DNA from: Thermoactinomyces intermedius
GTDB lineage: Bacteria; Bacillota; Bacilli; Thermoactinomycetales; Thermoactinomycetaceae
Assembly (NCBI RefSeq): GCF_016055025.1
Contig: NZ_JAECVW010000006.1
Direction: 5' to 3' (one strand)
Length of the DNA: 64,000 nucleotides
Made by a program: the position numbers and the translations under genes
In this document: one piece after another, positions 14,731-21,771 of the stretch
Layout: each line of letters starts with the position of its first letter
Numbering within the stretch: position 1 is the stretch's first letter
The notes under the pieces: model-generated
Told to the model about the DNA's origin: nothing
Database searches by the model: none
What the model saw: only the letters and a program-made list of their open reading frames with translations

Positions 14731-16026
14731 TCACTCCTCATCAAGCTTCGGAAGATCAACAAAATGCTGGTAAGCGCCAAAAAATCCGTAACGGAAACGA
14801 TTTACTCCAACGTCACGCCCTTTGGCAATGATGGATTGGATGACTTTTGCTCCTAATGCATCGGGTCCCGGATCTGTGTCTTCTGGGTCCTCCCAAAGGA
14901 ACTCCACAACATCAGCGTCCTGTTCAATGTCTCCCGATTCGCGAAGGTGTTCCAGCGAAGGTTCAATTGCTTTTTTCCCTTCACGGTTCATTTGTGCCAA
15001 GAGGACAAAAACACAATCCAGTTCCATCGCCAAACGCTTGGCCGCTTGTGTAACCTGCCCAATTGCCTGTTGACGGCTCATCCCCGGCGGCTGGGGGATA
15101 TTCATGATCCCAAGATAATCAACAAAGATCGCAGCAATTTGGCCATTTTCTCTCTTTGCCTGACGTGCTGTGGCTGCAATTTCCTCAATTGTTACGTTTT
15201 TGCTGTCTGCGATTCGGATCGGCAAAGGAGCGATCTCCTTTCTGTAAACCTCACGAGCAATTTTCTTTTCATGGGGTGTCAGCTTTTTTAAGCGAAATGT
15301 ATTCATATGAATCCCGGTCAGGGACGCCATCATCCGATTAATTAACGCGGTCCTCTTCATCTCCTGTGACCAGACTAGGCATTGACCCTTGCCTTGGGAA
15401 GCAATTCCCCTCAACATCTGAAGCATCTTGGCAGTTTTACCAACCGATGGCCGAGCAGCCAAGACATAAAGCCAACCGCGCCCAAGACCACCAATCCATT
15501 CATCAAAATTCTTGAATCCTGTCTTGATGAAATCATCTTCCTGATCCAGATAATCAAAGTACTCGTCTTCTGCATTTTCTAAATGGATAAGATCCGTTTG
15601 GCTCTCTGGGCGAATGGACCCGGCTAGCCTTTCCACTTCTTGAAACATCTGTTCTAAATCGTCATACGGCTTCTCGGACAAGGCTGCTATTTGATGACCG
15701 ATATCTGTCGCACGGCGTTTGATTGCGTTTCGCCGAACGATGTTCGCGTGATATTCCACGTTGGCCGTTGTGATTACCGTGTTTAACAACTCGCGTAAAT
15801 AAAGAACACCGCCGATCTCGTTCAGTCTTTTATATTCATCAAGCTGCGTTGTCAGCGTGACCAGGTCTATTTTTTGGTCTTTTTTGTACATGTGCTTTAT
15901 TGCGGACCAGATAAGCGAGTGAGCCGGGTCCTTAAAATCTCTTGGCTCCAACCAGTGGACTTTGTCAATGACCATCGAATCCATCAAAACTGAACCGATG
16001 ACGCTTTTTTCCGCTTCCATACTCAT
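14731..16026 (-). CDS. dnaB: Replicative DNA helicase, DnaB family
   Basis: A 431-residue phage helicase. The N-terminal domain starts EAEKSVIGSVLMDS. The RecA-like core has Walker A ARPSVGKT (191-198) and Walker B AIFVDYLGIM; LRESGDIEQDADVVEFLW and the C-terminal arginine region are as in DnaB. It lies immediately downstream of the initiator gene, the standard O-P-like arrangement, and would be loaded at the origin embedded there. Confidence 0.94.
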   Translation of the reverse strand: MSMEAEKSVIGSVLMDSMVIDKVHWLEPRDFKDPAHSLIWSAIKHMYKKDQKIDLVTLTTQLDEYKRLNEIGGVLYLRELLNTVITTANVEYHANIVRRNAIKRRATDIGHQIAALSEKPYDDLEQMFQEVERLAGSIRPESQTDLIHLENAEDEYFDYLDQEDDFIKTGFKNFDEWIGGLGRGWLYVLAARPSVGKTAKMLQMLRGIASQGKGQCLVWSQEMKRTALINRMMASLTGIHMNTFRLKKLTPHEKKIAREVYRKEIAPLPIRIADSKNVTIEEIAATARQAKRENGQIAAIFVDYLGIMNIPQPPGMSRQQAIGQVTQAAKRLAMELDCVFVLLAQMNREGKKAIEPSLEHLRESGDIEQDADVVEFLWEDPEDTDPGPDALGAKVIQSIIAKGRDVGVNRFRYGFFGAYQHFVDLPKLDEE

Positions 16027-16029
16027 TGA

Positions 16030-17070
16030 TTAGCTCCCCCATCTTCTTTTTTTCAGTTCAGACAAGGTAACACGTCCTTCTAAGTAATCCCTAAGTAAAT
16101 CCTTGTGCTTCATAGGATGGAGACCCGTCACCTCAATAAACCTTTGTACTTTCATTTGCTTGTCCCGTTCAGCCAAGCGTTTCCGTTCAAGTTCTTCCTC
16201 CCGCCTTTGCTTTTCTTCCCAGTAAGACATCGGTTTTTCTGGCATCTTTATAACTTTCCGGCTCATCTGAGCTTGCAAGGTGTCAAATTGTTTCCTCAGC
16301 TTGCCAGGGGAAAGGATATTAGCCTGCCAAAAGCTGTCAGAAGTAGCCCAATCAATGACATCCTTGATTTCTTGTTTGGTGCGCTTATCAAGCTCATGAA
16401 GCTTTCTGAAATCATCAGCCCATTTGTTCAGATCATTGGGCACTTTTGCATTAGGCTTCCAAGAAAGGACCCTGTCTTTGAAGTAGATTGCCATTTTCAT
16501 ATAAGGGCTGTCGTCGTCGTAAATGCGTTTTGCGCGTTTACGAGGATTATATTTATTCTCATTCTTATTACATTCTTGTTTATATTCCGTCGCTCCGGCG
16601 ACGTTCGAAGACTTTTCGCCTTGACGTTCGTCTTTCGTTTCCGTCCGACGTTCGTAATTGTCCAAGGATTGATAAACGCTGTAATTTTCAATAGTTATGA
16701 GCAATCCATGTGTGACTTTCGAACTGCTAATCATCGCGACGTTCGGCGAGACGCTCGAAGACTGTTCATTGGGATTTCGTGAAACAGATGAAACAGTTTT
16801 GCTTTTACCCCTCATCCAATCAAGAACTGATCTCACTTCCCTTTCAGTCGGCTTTACTTTTCGTGCTCCTACATACCAACTGCATGCTTCCCTGATTTCA
16901 GGAATAGAGGTGATCAATTGCCCGCGTTTAAGTTGTTTGTAATCCTTGTGCTGTGCTCTCGCTAACAAATAGATCCATACTTTCATATAGAGTGGTGGTT
17001 TTTTCATAATCTCACTATCTATAATCCGCCTTGCAATAATGATTGCTCCCCCTGGTATCCTGGCATCCAA
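16030..17070 (-). CDS. Phage replication initiator (lambda O/DnaD-like)
   Basis: A 346-residue protein in three parts. The N-terminal winged-helix part (GGAIIIARRIIDSEIMKKPP, WIYLLARAQHKDYKQLKRGQ) binds origin DNA. A low-complexity polar linker (about 145-195) is encoded by the iteron region. The C-terminal part includes IKDVIDWATSDSFWQANILSPGKLRKQFDTL, the DnaD-like helicase-loading segment, then a charged coiled coil. The start is TTG at 17070, 7 bases after AGGAGGG; a nearby ATG is out of frame. It adjoins dnaB. Confidence 0.85.
   Translation of the reverse strand: MDARIPGGAIIIARRIIDSEIMKKPPLYMKVWIYLLARAQHKDYKQLKRGQLITSIPEIREACSWYVGARKVKPTEREVRSVLDWMRGKSKTVSSVSRNPNEQSSSVSPNVAMISSSKVTHGLLITIENYSVYQSLDNYERRTETKDERQGEKSSNVAGATEYKQECNKNENKYNPRKRAKRIYDDDSPYMKMAIYFKDRVLSWKPNAKVPNDLNKWADDFRKLHELDKRTKQEIKDVIDWATSDSFWQANILSPGKLRKQFDTLQAQMSRKVIKMPEKPMSYWEEKQRREEELERKRLAERDKQMKVQRFIEVTGLHPMKHKDLLRDYLEGRVTLSELKKRRWGS
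16541..16757. other. Candidate phage replication origin with iterons
   Basis: Inside the initiator gene, GACGTTCG occurs at 16600, 16623, 16647 and 16738, with one-mismatch copies at 16714 (GACTTTCG) and 16750 (GACGCTCG). Three intervals are 23-24 bp, about two helical turns. An AT-rich segment (about 16541-16588) lies beside the array. This copies the lambda arrangement: iterons in the linker region of the O gene next to an AT-rich unwinding element. Function is inferred. Confidence 0.6.
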
Positions 17071-17098
17071 AAGGTTTCCCTCCTAAAATTTGTTTTGA

Positions 17099-17120
17099 AT
17101 CGGGGCTGCTAAGCCCCGAT
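17099..17120. repeat. Leader hairpin H1 before the initiator gene
   Basis: ATCGGGGCT/AGCCCCGAT around GCTA, between the small gene at 17123 and the ribosome site of the initiator. It belongs to a set of three related hairpins (H1-H3) placed ahead of early genes. Confidence 0.55.
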
Positions 17121-17122
17121 GT

Positions 17123-17329
17123 TTATTTGTTTAGAACCTGCCATTCTTCCGGGAATACGTATTTGTGATTCTTCACTTCAACGACGGTAACATCCATCTC
17201 ATCAACCACGGTGATTTCAGGTGAAAAATGACGTTGGAGTTGTGTGTACCGTAAAACCTCCTCCACGGTTTCTAAAGCGACTGGGGGGGCTTCTCCGAAC
17301 ACCGGATGTTTGCAGTAGGCTTTAAACAT
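17123..17329 (-). CDS. Small hypothetical phage protein
   Basis: 68 residues (FKAYCKHPVFGEAPPVALET, then TVVDEMDVTVVEVKNHKY). Predominantly beta-like, no motif recognised. It overlaps the preceding gene's end by 8 bp. Confidence 0.6.
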   Translation of the reverse strand: MFKAYCKHPVFGEAPPVALETVEEVLRYTQLQRHFSPEITVVDEMDVTVVEVKNHKYVFPEEWQVLNK

Positions 17330-17519
17330 GTTGCATCTTTCCTTTCACTTCAATTTCGTTTTCGAAGACAAGACCAAAGCGATCGGTAACAAACACCGTT
17401 TCTCCCTGATGACGGTACAAGTCTGTGATTTTCGTCTGTTTCCCCTTCTCAGTTTTCAAAAGATCACCAACTTGGATTTTCCCAGCCGGTTTTGTAGAAT
17501 AAAAAGTATAATTGACCAT
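17322..17519 (-). CDS. Small SH3-like hypothetical protein
   Basis: 65 residues (VNYTFYSTKPAGKIQVGDLL then TKITDLYRHQGETVFVTD). The alternating beta pattern with IQVGDLLKTEKG resembles small beta-barrel proteins. The ATG at 17519 follows AAAGGAG behind hairpin H2; an upstream in-frame extension through the hairpin is rejected. Confidence 0.55.
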   Translation of the reverse strand: MVNYTFYSTKPAGKIQVGDLLKTEKGKQTKITDLYRHQGETVFVTDRFGLVFENEIEVKGKMQHV

Positions 17520-17537
17520 TTTGTTTGCTCCTTTCTT

Positions 17538-17559
17538 CGGGGCTGAGCTTGCAGCCCCG
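17538..17559. repeat. Leader hairpin H2
   Basis: CGGGGCTG/CAGCCCCG with loop AGCTTG, directly upstream of the ribosome site of the gene starting at 17519. Its right arm plus flank, GCAGCCCCGTTTTGTTC, is identical to that of H3 at 17881. Confidence 0.6.
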
Positions 17560-17565
17560 TTTTGT

Positions 17566-17850
17566 TCAAAATGCATCCTCATCTTCGATAACCATTGCTT
17601 CCCATTCTTTTTTTCTTATCTCGATTTTTTTTCTACATTCAGTCAGTGCTGATTCGGCGCAATCTATTGAGCAATAATGTTTTCTTATCATGTCTGTGTA
17701 ATAGGACCCGCCATTGTAATATGGTGTCTGCATTGTTAACCATCCCTCAGGCAAATCCACATCCCAAGATTCAGTGTCTAGAGATGCAGACATATCCGTT
17801 TTTACAATCTCACCGCAAAAATCACATTCGAAATAGAACCCTTTTGCCAT
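17566..17850 (-). CDS. Zinc-finger hypothetical protein
   Basis: 94 residues with CDFC near residue 9 and HYCSIDC near residue 59, a four-cysteine zinc module. The middle part (SWDVDLPEGWLTMQTPYYNGG) suggests a small beta domain. A well-placed AGGAG lies before the ATG. Function unknown; probably a phage takeover or replication accessory. Confidence 0.6.
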   Translation of the reverse strand: MAKGFYFECDFCGEIVKTDMSASLDTESWDVDLPEGWLTMQTPYYNGGSYYTDMIRKHYCSIDCAESALTECRKKIEIRKKEWEAMVIEDEDAF

Positions 17851-17871
17851 TTTTTCTCCTCCCCTTTTGAT

Positions 17872-17889
17872 CGGGCTTATGCAGCCCCG
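17872..17889. repeat. Leader hairpin H3
   Basis: CGGGCT/AGCCCCG with one bulged G and loop TATGC, before the zinc-finger gene. It overlaps the last codons and stop of the short gene at 17877. Confidence 0.5.
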
Positions 17890-17999
17890 TTTTGTTCTTC
17901 CTTTAATTCCTTCATGGCTTGCAAAATGCTATATGCCCATTCCAGATCATGAAGCAAAAGTGCTTGTTCCATCTGTTGATACAAAGTGTCCATATCCAT
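17877..17999 (-). CDS. Short hypothetical phage protein
   Basis: A 40-residue acidic helix (DMDTLYQQMEQALLLHDLEW...LKEEQNGAA). Its ATG overlaps the upstream stop and is preceded by AAGGAGGTG at 9 bases, which is strong support despite the size. Function unknown. Confidence 0.6.
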   Translation of the reverse strand: MDMDTLYQQMEQALLLHDLEWAYSILQAMKELKEEQNGAA

Positions 18000-18751
18000 C
18001 AGTTCCCACCTCCTTGCAAGTACTCAATCACCCGGCTTGCTTCTGCTGAAGTAAGGTCTTTCTTGCTATCCTTGCCGGTTAGTTCTTTCACCACTTTGTC
18101 ACGCTCTTCATCAGTCATCCCTTTGCTTGATGCGATCGCGCAGATGGCGTTGATCTGTTTTTGGCTTGCTGGTTTATCGCTGATTACCTGGCTTGATTGT
18201 TGATATCGCGTTTGCCGGATCGGCTGTGCTGCTGGTTGCTGCAAATCCATATCCTCTACATCCTGAGTGAAGAGCCCGCTGGCCCCGGTTGCCTGGAGAG
18301 TAGCTCCCACAAGAGCCCGCTTGATGGCCATCTTTTGGAGTGTGTTAACGATTGTGAAGGGGTCCTGATTCCGATATTTCTTTTCCTTGCTATTTGCGGA
18401 CCCTTCGCATTCGGCTACTACGAATCCCGGATGATTTGGATGAGTAATTTTCACCCGGTAGTGGTAGAAGAAAAACCCTTTCTCCCAATCCTCAACCTTG
18501 TTCACACATTCAACCTCATGGCCCAATCCGAAAAATTGCAGGAGACGTTCAGCTCCAGGTTTGAGCAAAGACGGCTTAGGAGTGCCGGGAATCGTGTCGT
18601 AGTCGATACCGTGACGCATTACTTTTTTGGCGAGCGCATACATTTGTTTGAGGTTTTGCGATGCAAGATCCACACTTTGTGCCACAGATGGGACATATTC
18701 GATCACTTTCGGTTCCTGTTCGTTTTCAATCACTTGCAAATGGTTTTCCAT
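17999..18751 (-). CDS. Conserved phage recombination-associated protein
   Basis: A 250-residue protein. HGIDYDTIPGTPKPSLLKPGAERLLQFFGL is the family signature ('HYGxIPG..KPxLxKPGAExL') found beside recombination and replication genes in many phages. FTIVNTLQKMAIKRALVGATLQATG follows, as in single-strand annealing or Rad52-like neighbours. The C-terminus is a separate helical domain (QKQINAICAIASSKGMTD). I infer a role in recombination or ssDNA handling; the activity is not proven by sequence. ATG at 18751 with AGGAG at 8 bases. Confidence 0.65.
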   Translation of the reverse strand: MENHLQVIENEQEPKVIEYVPSVAQSVDLASQNLKQMYALAKKVMRHGIDYDTIPGTPKPSLLKPGAERLLQFFGLGHEVECVNKVEDWEKGFFFYHYRVKITHPNHPGFVVAECEGSANSKEKKYRNQDPFTIVNTLQKMAIKRALVGATLQATGASGLFTQDVEDMDLQQPAAQPIRQTRYQQSSQVISDKPASQKQINAICAIASSKGMTDEERDKVVKELTGKDSKKDLTSAEASRVIEYLQGGGN

Positions 18752-18770
18752 TCTCATCACTCCTCGCTTG

Positions 18771-18831
18771 TGTTATAATTTTTTTAGGTGTTTTTTTGTG
18801 TAGTGCCCGTCGTTGATTCGGCGGGCATTTT
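18771..18831 (+). ncRNA. Antisense mini-transcript unit B
   Basis: Extended -10 TG-T-TATAAT (-10 at 18774-18779), then TAGTGCCCG...CGGGCA stem (18804-18809, 18822-18827) and ATTTT. Same layout and the same core TGTGTTATAAT as unit A. It lies between two minus-strand genes, and on the minus strand runs over the leader of the gene at 18751. Confidence 0.4.
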
Positions 18832-18981
18832 CAATCCTCGAAACTTTCCCCATTTCTCCGCGCCTATAGGATTTAGCGTTCCATACCAGATCCCGTCCTG
18901 CATGATCTTGAATTTCAGTAATAATCGGCCATCATCAGTCACCTCAACCGCTTCACCAATGTATCTGTGGTGTTTTTCCAT
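18784..18981 (-). CDS. Small hypothetical phage protein
   Basis: 65 residues: KHHRYIGEAVEVTDDGRLLL, then QDGIWYGTLNPIGAEKWGKF, a small beta-rich layout. GGAGGTG lies 5 bases before the ATG at 18981. Operator O6 sits just upstream. No known family. Confidence 0.6.
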   Translation of the reverse strand: MEKHHRYIGEAVEVTDDGRLLLKFKIMQDGIWYGTLNPIGAEKWGKFRGLKMPAESTTGTTQKNT

Positions 18982-18997
18982 TGTTTCACCTCCTTTC

Positions 18998-19014
18998 AAT
19001 GGCGATCTGCCACA
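18998..19014. promoter_or_regulatory. Operator O6 (repressor site)
   Basis: AATGGCG-ATC-TGCCACA, a degenerate match (11 of 14 half-site positions) to the operator consensus TGTGGCG-N3-CGCCACA of the immunity region. It lies in the early operon just before the gene starting at 18981. Confidence 0.4.
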
Positions 19015-19131
19015 TCAACCAACCTCCTTGTTCGCTTCCTCTGCTTTGATCCGCTTTAGTGCCTTGATAATGATAGGAACAATTTTTTGGACTTTTTCAG
19101 GCGGAACGATGATTTTTTCTACCGGTTTCAT
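19015..19131 (-). CDS. Short hypothetical phage protein
   Basis: A 38-residue basic protein (KPVEKIIVPPEKVQKIVPII...). AAGGAGGAG precedes the ATG at a normal distance. It overlaps the end of the Cro-like gene in another frame. Confidence 0.5.
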   Translation of the reverse strand: MKPVEKIIVPPEKVQKIVPIIIKALKRIKAEEANKEVG

Positions 19132-19360
19132 CACTTTTCTCCTCCTTATTTAGTTGCGATACGCCACAATCGAAAGTATAAAAATAAGTCCAATCTGTCT
19201 TTAAGACATCAGCAATTCTTTGGGCTGTATAAGGACTTGGATTTCTTTTCCCATTTTCTATTTGAGTGTAGAAAGAACGATTTATTTTGGCTTTTCTCGA
19301 TAATTCTTGCTGTGTCATTCCCCGATCCATACGGATTTTTTTCAACCATGTTCGTTTCAT
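19097..19360 (-). CDS. Cro-like XRE-family regulator
   Basis: An 87-residue helix-turn-helix protein (KKIRMDRGMTQQELSRKAKI then FYTQIENGKRNPSPYTAQRI). It is the first gene of the leftward early operon and is divergent from the CI-like gene, the position of Cro. GGAGG precedes the ATG at 19360. Operator O5 lies inside its coding sequence, suggesting roadblock-type or feedback control. Confidence 0.85.
   Translation of the reverse strand: MKRTWLKKIRMDRGMTQQELSRKAKINRSFYTQIENGKRNPSPYTAQRIADVLKTDWTYFYTFDCGVSQLNKEEKSDETGRKNHRSA
19152..19168. promoter_or_regulatory. Operator O5 inside the Cro-like gene
   Basis: AGTTGCG-ATA-CGCCACA, with the right half-site perfect and the left half 5 of 7 to the consensus TGTGGCG-N3-CGCCACA. 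Confidence 0.55.
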
Positions 19361-19379
19361 TTTATTCCTCCTTTCCATT

Positions 19380-19508
19380 TGTGGCGTTCCGCCTCATCCG
19401 TTGGTTTTATTATAATGTTGCTAAACGCCACATGTCAATAGTTATTTTCCGAAAAAATGAAGCAGTACGCCACAAAATATTTACATGTGGCGCATTGCAA
19501 CTTATAAT
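19380..19508. promoter_or_regulatory. Immunity switch: divergent promoters and operators O1-O4
   Basis: Four 17-bp sites share the design TGTGGCG-N3-CGCCACA: O1 19380-19396, O2 19416-19432, O3 19458-19474, O4 19486-19502. The leftward promoter is TTGACA (complement of 19433-19438), 18 bases, TATAAT (complement of 19409-19414), with O2 filling the spacer. The rightward repressor promoter is TTTACA (19480-19485), 17 bases, TATAAT (19503-19508), with O4 filling the spacer. Binding at O2 and O4 would therefore block early and repressor transcription respectively. Confidence 0.8.
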
Positions 19509-19544
19509 TAAAAAGACCGTACCTAAAAACAAGGAGGGGATATC

Positions 19545-19970
19545 ATGAATTTAGGCGATAGATTAAAGGAGTTACGAAAGAAAAGAAAATATTCCCAGGA
19601 AGATTTAGCCAAAATCATCGGAATTAACAGGGGAACGTATGGTCAATATGAAATTGGGCGTAGAAATCCTGATTATGAAACGCTGAAAAAGTTGGCTGAA
19701 TTTTATGGAGTAACTACAGATTATTTATTAGGCCTGGAGAAGAAAGAGAAAGAAGATAGTATAGACATAAAAGAAGCGCTTAAAAATAAAAGAGCCACCT
19801 GGGGTGGCCAAGAGCTGACACCGGAACAGCGTGAAATTCTCACAGAGTTTTTTGCTATCATTCGTGATCGCGTTAAAGAGGGTAGGAAAGTTAGTGAGGA
19901 AAAAAAAGACGATGAGACTAAAAGCGCAGAGGAAAAAAAACTGATTAAAAGTATAAAACTCTTAGCATAG
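19545..19970 (+). CDS. CI-like phage repressor, XRE family
   Basis: A 141-residue protein with an N-terminal helix-turn-helix (LGDRLKELRKKRKYSQEDLA, NRGTYGQYEIGRRNPDYETL) and a charged C-terminal helix (residues about 70-141). It has no LexA/CI-type peptidase domain, so it resembles the short ImmR/phi105-type repressors whose inactivation does not use RecA autocleavage. AGGAGGGG precedes the ATG. Transcribed from the promoter overlapping O4, it probably represses both promoters. Confidence 0.88.
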   Translation: MNLGDRLKELRKKRKYSQEDLAKIIGINRGTYGQYEIGRRNPDYETLKKLAEFYGVTTDYLLGLEKKEKEDSIDIKEALKNKRATWGGQELTPEQREILTEFFAIIRDRVKEGRKVSEEKKDDETKSAEEKKLIKSIKLLA

Positions 19971-20145
19971 ATGCATACTCTATATCATCTATGTATCCTT
20001 TTTTATTTAACAAATTAACTAATCGCCTACAATCCATGGTGAATTCTATGCTTAAAGACTCGCAAATTTCCATCAAATACATTTCTAAATCCTGACCACT
20101 GTCGGTTTTGGGGAAGCGGCAGTGGTTTTGATATTTTATAGCCAT
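19945..20145 (-). CDS. Small hypothetical protein convergent with the repressor
   Basis: 66 residues (AIKYQNHCRFPKTDSGQDLE... LVNLLNKKGYIDDIEYASML). GAGGGGGG precedes the ATG at 20145. The gene overlaps the 3' end of the repressor gene by 26 bp on the opposite strand. A longer open frame to 20298 has no ribosome site. Function unknown. Confidence 0.5.
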   Translation of the reverse strand: MAIKYQNHCRFPKTDSGQDLEMYLMEICESLSIEFTMDCRRLVNLLNKKGYIDDIEYASMLRVLYF

Positions 20146-20399
20146 ATCTAGCCCCCCCTCTAAGAGTCTTAAGACTATATGCCTATAATTTATTATTCGG
20201 AATGTATTGTATAGTTTGTGTCCGTTCAGGGAACTATTGTTCGGGTTACTAATTATATCACATAAAAGTATAGCTGGGTCAACAAATGCCTGGGCCAAGT
20301 CATTTCATTAGCATAAGACATCTACCACGCACGCTACAAGATTAAACCAGAAAAGTTAAAATTTTCTTTATTTTAATCCTGGAACCAAATCATAAACAC

Positions 20400-20429
20400 A
20401 AAAAAGGAGCCATTATTAAATAGCTCCTT
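20400..20429 (-). terminator. Terminator of the toxin-antitoxin pair
   Basis: AAGGAGC/GCTCCTT with a 12-base loop, followed on the minus strand by TTTTTTG. The remainder of 20146-20477 shows no gene. Confidence 0.75.
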
Positions 20430-20477
20430 GGGTTTTATATTTCCAATTCTCCATATTTTAATAATTCCCTTTATGTA

Positions 20478-20903
20478 TCATGACATTTTATCAACTTTAT
20501 GATCTTTATCAAACCAGATTACATGAAAAATTCTTCCGTCTCTAAAACCCCAAACTCTTCCTCTCCCTGACATCGCCAAATGAATCAAGGTTAAATCTTC
20601 AGATAAATCATCTGGTAATTTGTACTTGATTTCATTTGTGCTCCGTGAATCATACCTCAACCCACGCTTTCTCTGCTTTATGATTTCTCCCCAGGTTAAG
20701 CGTTCAGCTTGTTTGAAAAAGTCCATCAGTCTCATTAGTTCTGGTTTAGACAGATCCCACAGTACAAATTTATTATTATCACAGTATTTAAACGAAAAGA
20801 CAGGGGAGTCGCCGTCTGTACTCCCCTGTTCGGGCTGTGGGATTAAAACACTTTTACCAGCAATCTTCTTTCTGCGCTTTGGTTTAATTTTCTTCTTCCC
20901 CAT
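20478..20903 (-). CDS. Putative toxin partner of the Panacea protein
   Basis: 141 residues with a very basic N-terminus (GKKKIKPKRRKKIAGK). The core is FSFKYCDNNKFVLWDLSKPELMRL (given in part), ERLTWGEIIKQRKRGLRYDS and GRVWGFRDGRIFHVIWFDKDH. The last element resembles the C-terminal strand of small RNase-type proteins, but I cannot name the family. It starts at the stop of the Panacea gene (TAATG), the two-gene arrangement of Panacea toxin-antitoxin loci. Confidence 0.55.
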   Translation of the reverse strand: MGKKKIKPKRRKKIAGKSVLIPQPEQGSTDGDSPVFSFKYCDNNKFVLWDLSKPELMRLMDFFKQAERLTWGEIIKQRKRGLRYDSRSTNEIKYKLPDDLSEDLTLIHLAMSGRGRVWGFRDGRIFHVIWFDKDHKVDKMS

Positions 20904-21358
20904 TAGTCCTCCAGCATCTCTTTATAATATTCCTTCATGCTCTCATCACTAATTATCCGGGTGCATTTTTCGCCTGGGCGCGCATTGCCCCTGGCTTTGA
21001 TCCAGGGATCTTCTTGATGAGTCAAGTCGGACAGATACTTGGCAGTATAGCAACCGTATGCATCCCAAATATCATTAAGAAATTCCCTTTCCTCCTTAGC
21101 CAACACCGATGGGTCAAAGTTTTCTGGGTAATCAATAGGTTCAAAACCATGATGTTTATATTCTTGCCACAATTCAGGAGAAACCGGGCCGTTTGCCCAG
21201 GCCTGGAACACTGAATTAAACAACGGCTTATCTTTAATTGCTAAGTGCCAAGCTTGTGCGTAGTAGCATAATTTTTGGAGTTTCAAATGAGTTATTGTGT
21301 CCTCGGTACGATCAACCTTCGTCAAAAAATATTTGGCTACATCCCGAATGTTAGCCAT
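20903..21358 (-). CDS. Panacea-domain (DUF4065/SocA-like) protein, likely antitoxin
   Basis: A 151-residue protein with the Panacea signature: VAKYFLTKVDRTEDTITHLKLQKLCYYAQAWHLA, FQAWANGPVSPELWQEYK, and WDAYGCYTAKYLSDLTHQEDPWIKAR (each given in part). Panacea domains are known as promiscuous antitoxins able to neutralise different toxins in PanAT systems, often in prophages where they can act in phage defence. Here it precedes a small basic gene and is separated from the immunity region, consistent with cargo. Confidence 0.85.
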   Translation of the reverse strand: MANIRDVAKYFLTKVDRTEDTITHLKLQKLCYYAQAWHLAIKDKPLFNSVFQAWANGPVSPELWQEYKHHGFEPIDYPENFDPSVLAKEEREFLNDIWDAYGCYTAKYLSDLTHQEDPWIKARGNARPGEKCTRIISDESMKEYYKEMLED

Positions 21359-21380
21359 AAAAACACCTCACATAAAACAG

Positions 21381-21492
21381 AGGACTTTTGATTAGGTTAT
21401 ATCAATAAACAGGATATTATTCAGGTGTTTAATGCTGCTTATATTTCAAACATATAAATATCCTGATGCGTTGTCAATTCGTCAAAAGTCCT
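21381..21492. repeat. Nested inverted repeats upstream of the PanAT-like pair
   Basis: Outer arms AGGACTTTTGA (21381-21391) and TCAAAAGTCCT (21482-21492); inner arms CAGGATATT (21410-21418) and AATATCCTG (21457-21465). Both pairs are perfect. They lie directly upstream of the Panacea gene and would fold into one large cruciform or RNA stem, or serve as operator arms. Confidence 0.65.
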
Positions 21493-21743
21493 TTTCCATA
21501 TAATATTCCATATTTTTAGCTTGTGACACATTCACGTGCACATATCGATCCCGATTTTCATATTGGGTCTTTCCGCAGAATAAATCAGCGCCCTATTCCC
21601 TATCCAAAAATGGATTTCCACACGACCGCAGAGGTCATGGTTTCGGGAGATAGTGGCGCCGATGTATTAGACAGTCAATTCGCTAGCTATACTCATTATA
21701 CCCCAATTTATAATTAATGTCTCTTATTACATCCAAAATGAAT
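21493..21743. other. Intergenic stretch, no gene recognised
   Basis: A plus-strand open frame (21523-21717) lacks a ribosome site and a recognisable sequence. A -10-like TATAAT lies on the minus strand near 21695-21700. Nothing else convincing. Confidence 0.4.
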
Positions 21744-21771
21744 AAAAAAGGGGAGCTGCATGCTCCCTTTT
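21744..21771. terminator. Terminator of the hypothetical gene at 21770
   Basis: GGGAGC/GCTCCC with loop TGCAT, flanked by A-rich and T-rich ends; on the minus strand it ends in TTTTTTATT. Confidence 0.8.

Noticed and set aside
16105..16782. 225-codon plus-strand open frame
   Set aside because: Antisense shadow of the replication initiator gene.
19945..20298. 117-codon version of the gene convergent with the repressor
   Set aside because: No ribosome site at 20298; the ATG at 20145 has GAGGGGGG.
21523..21717. Plus-strand 64-codon open frame between the Panacea gene and the next gene
   Set aside because: No ribosome site, no recognisable sequence.
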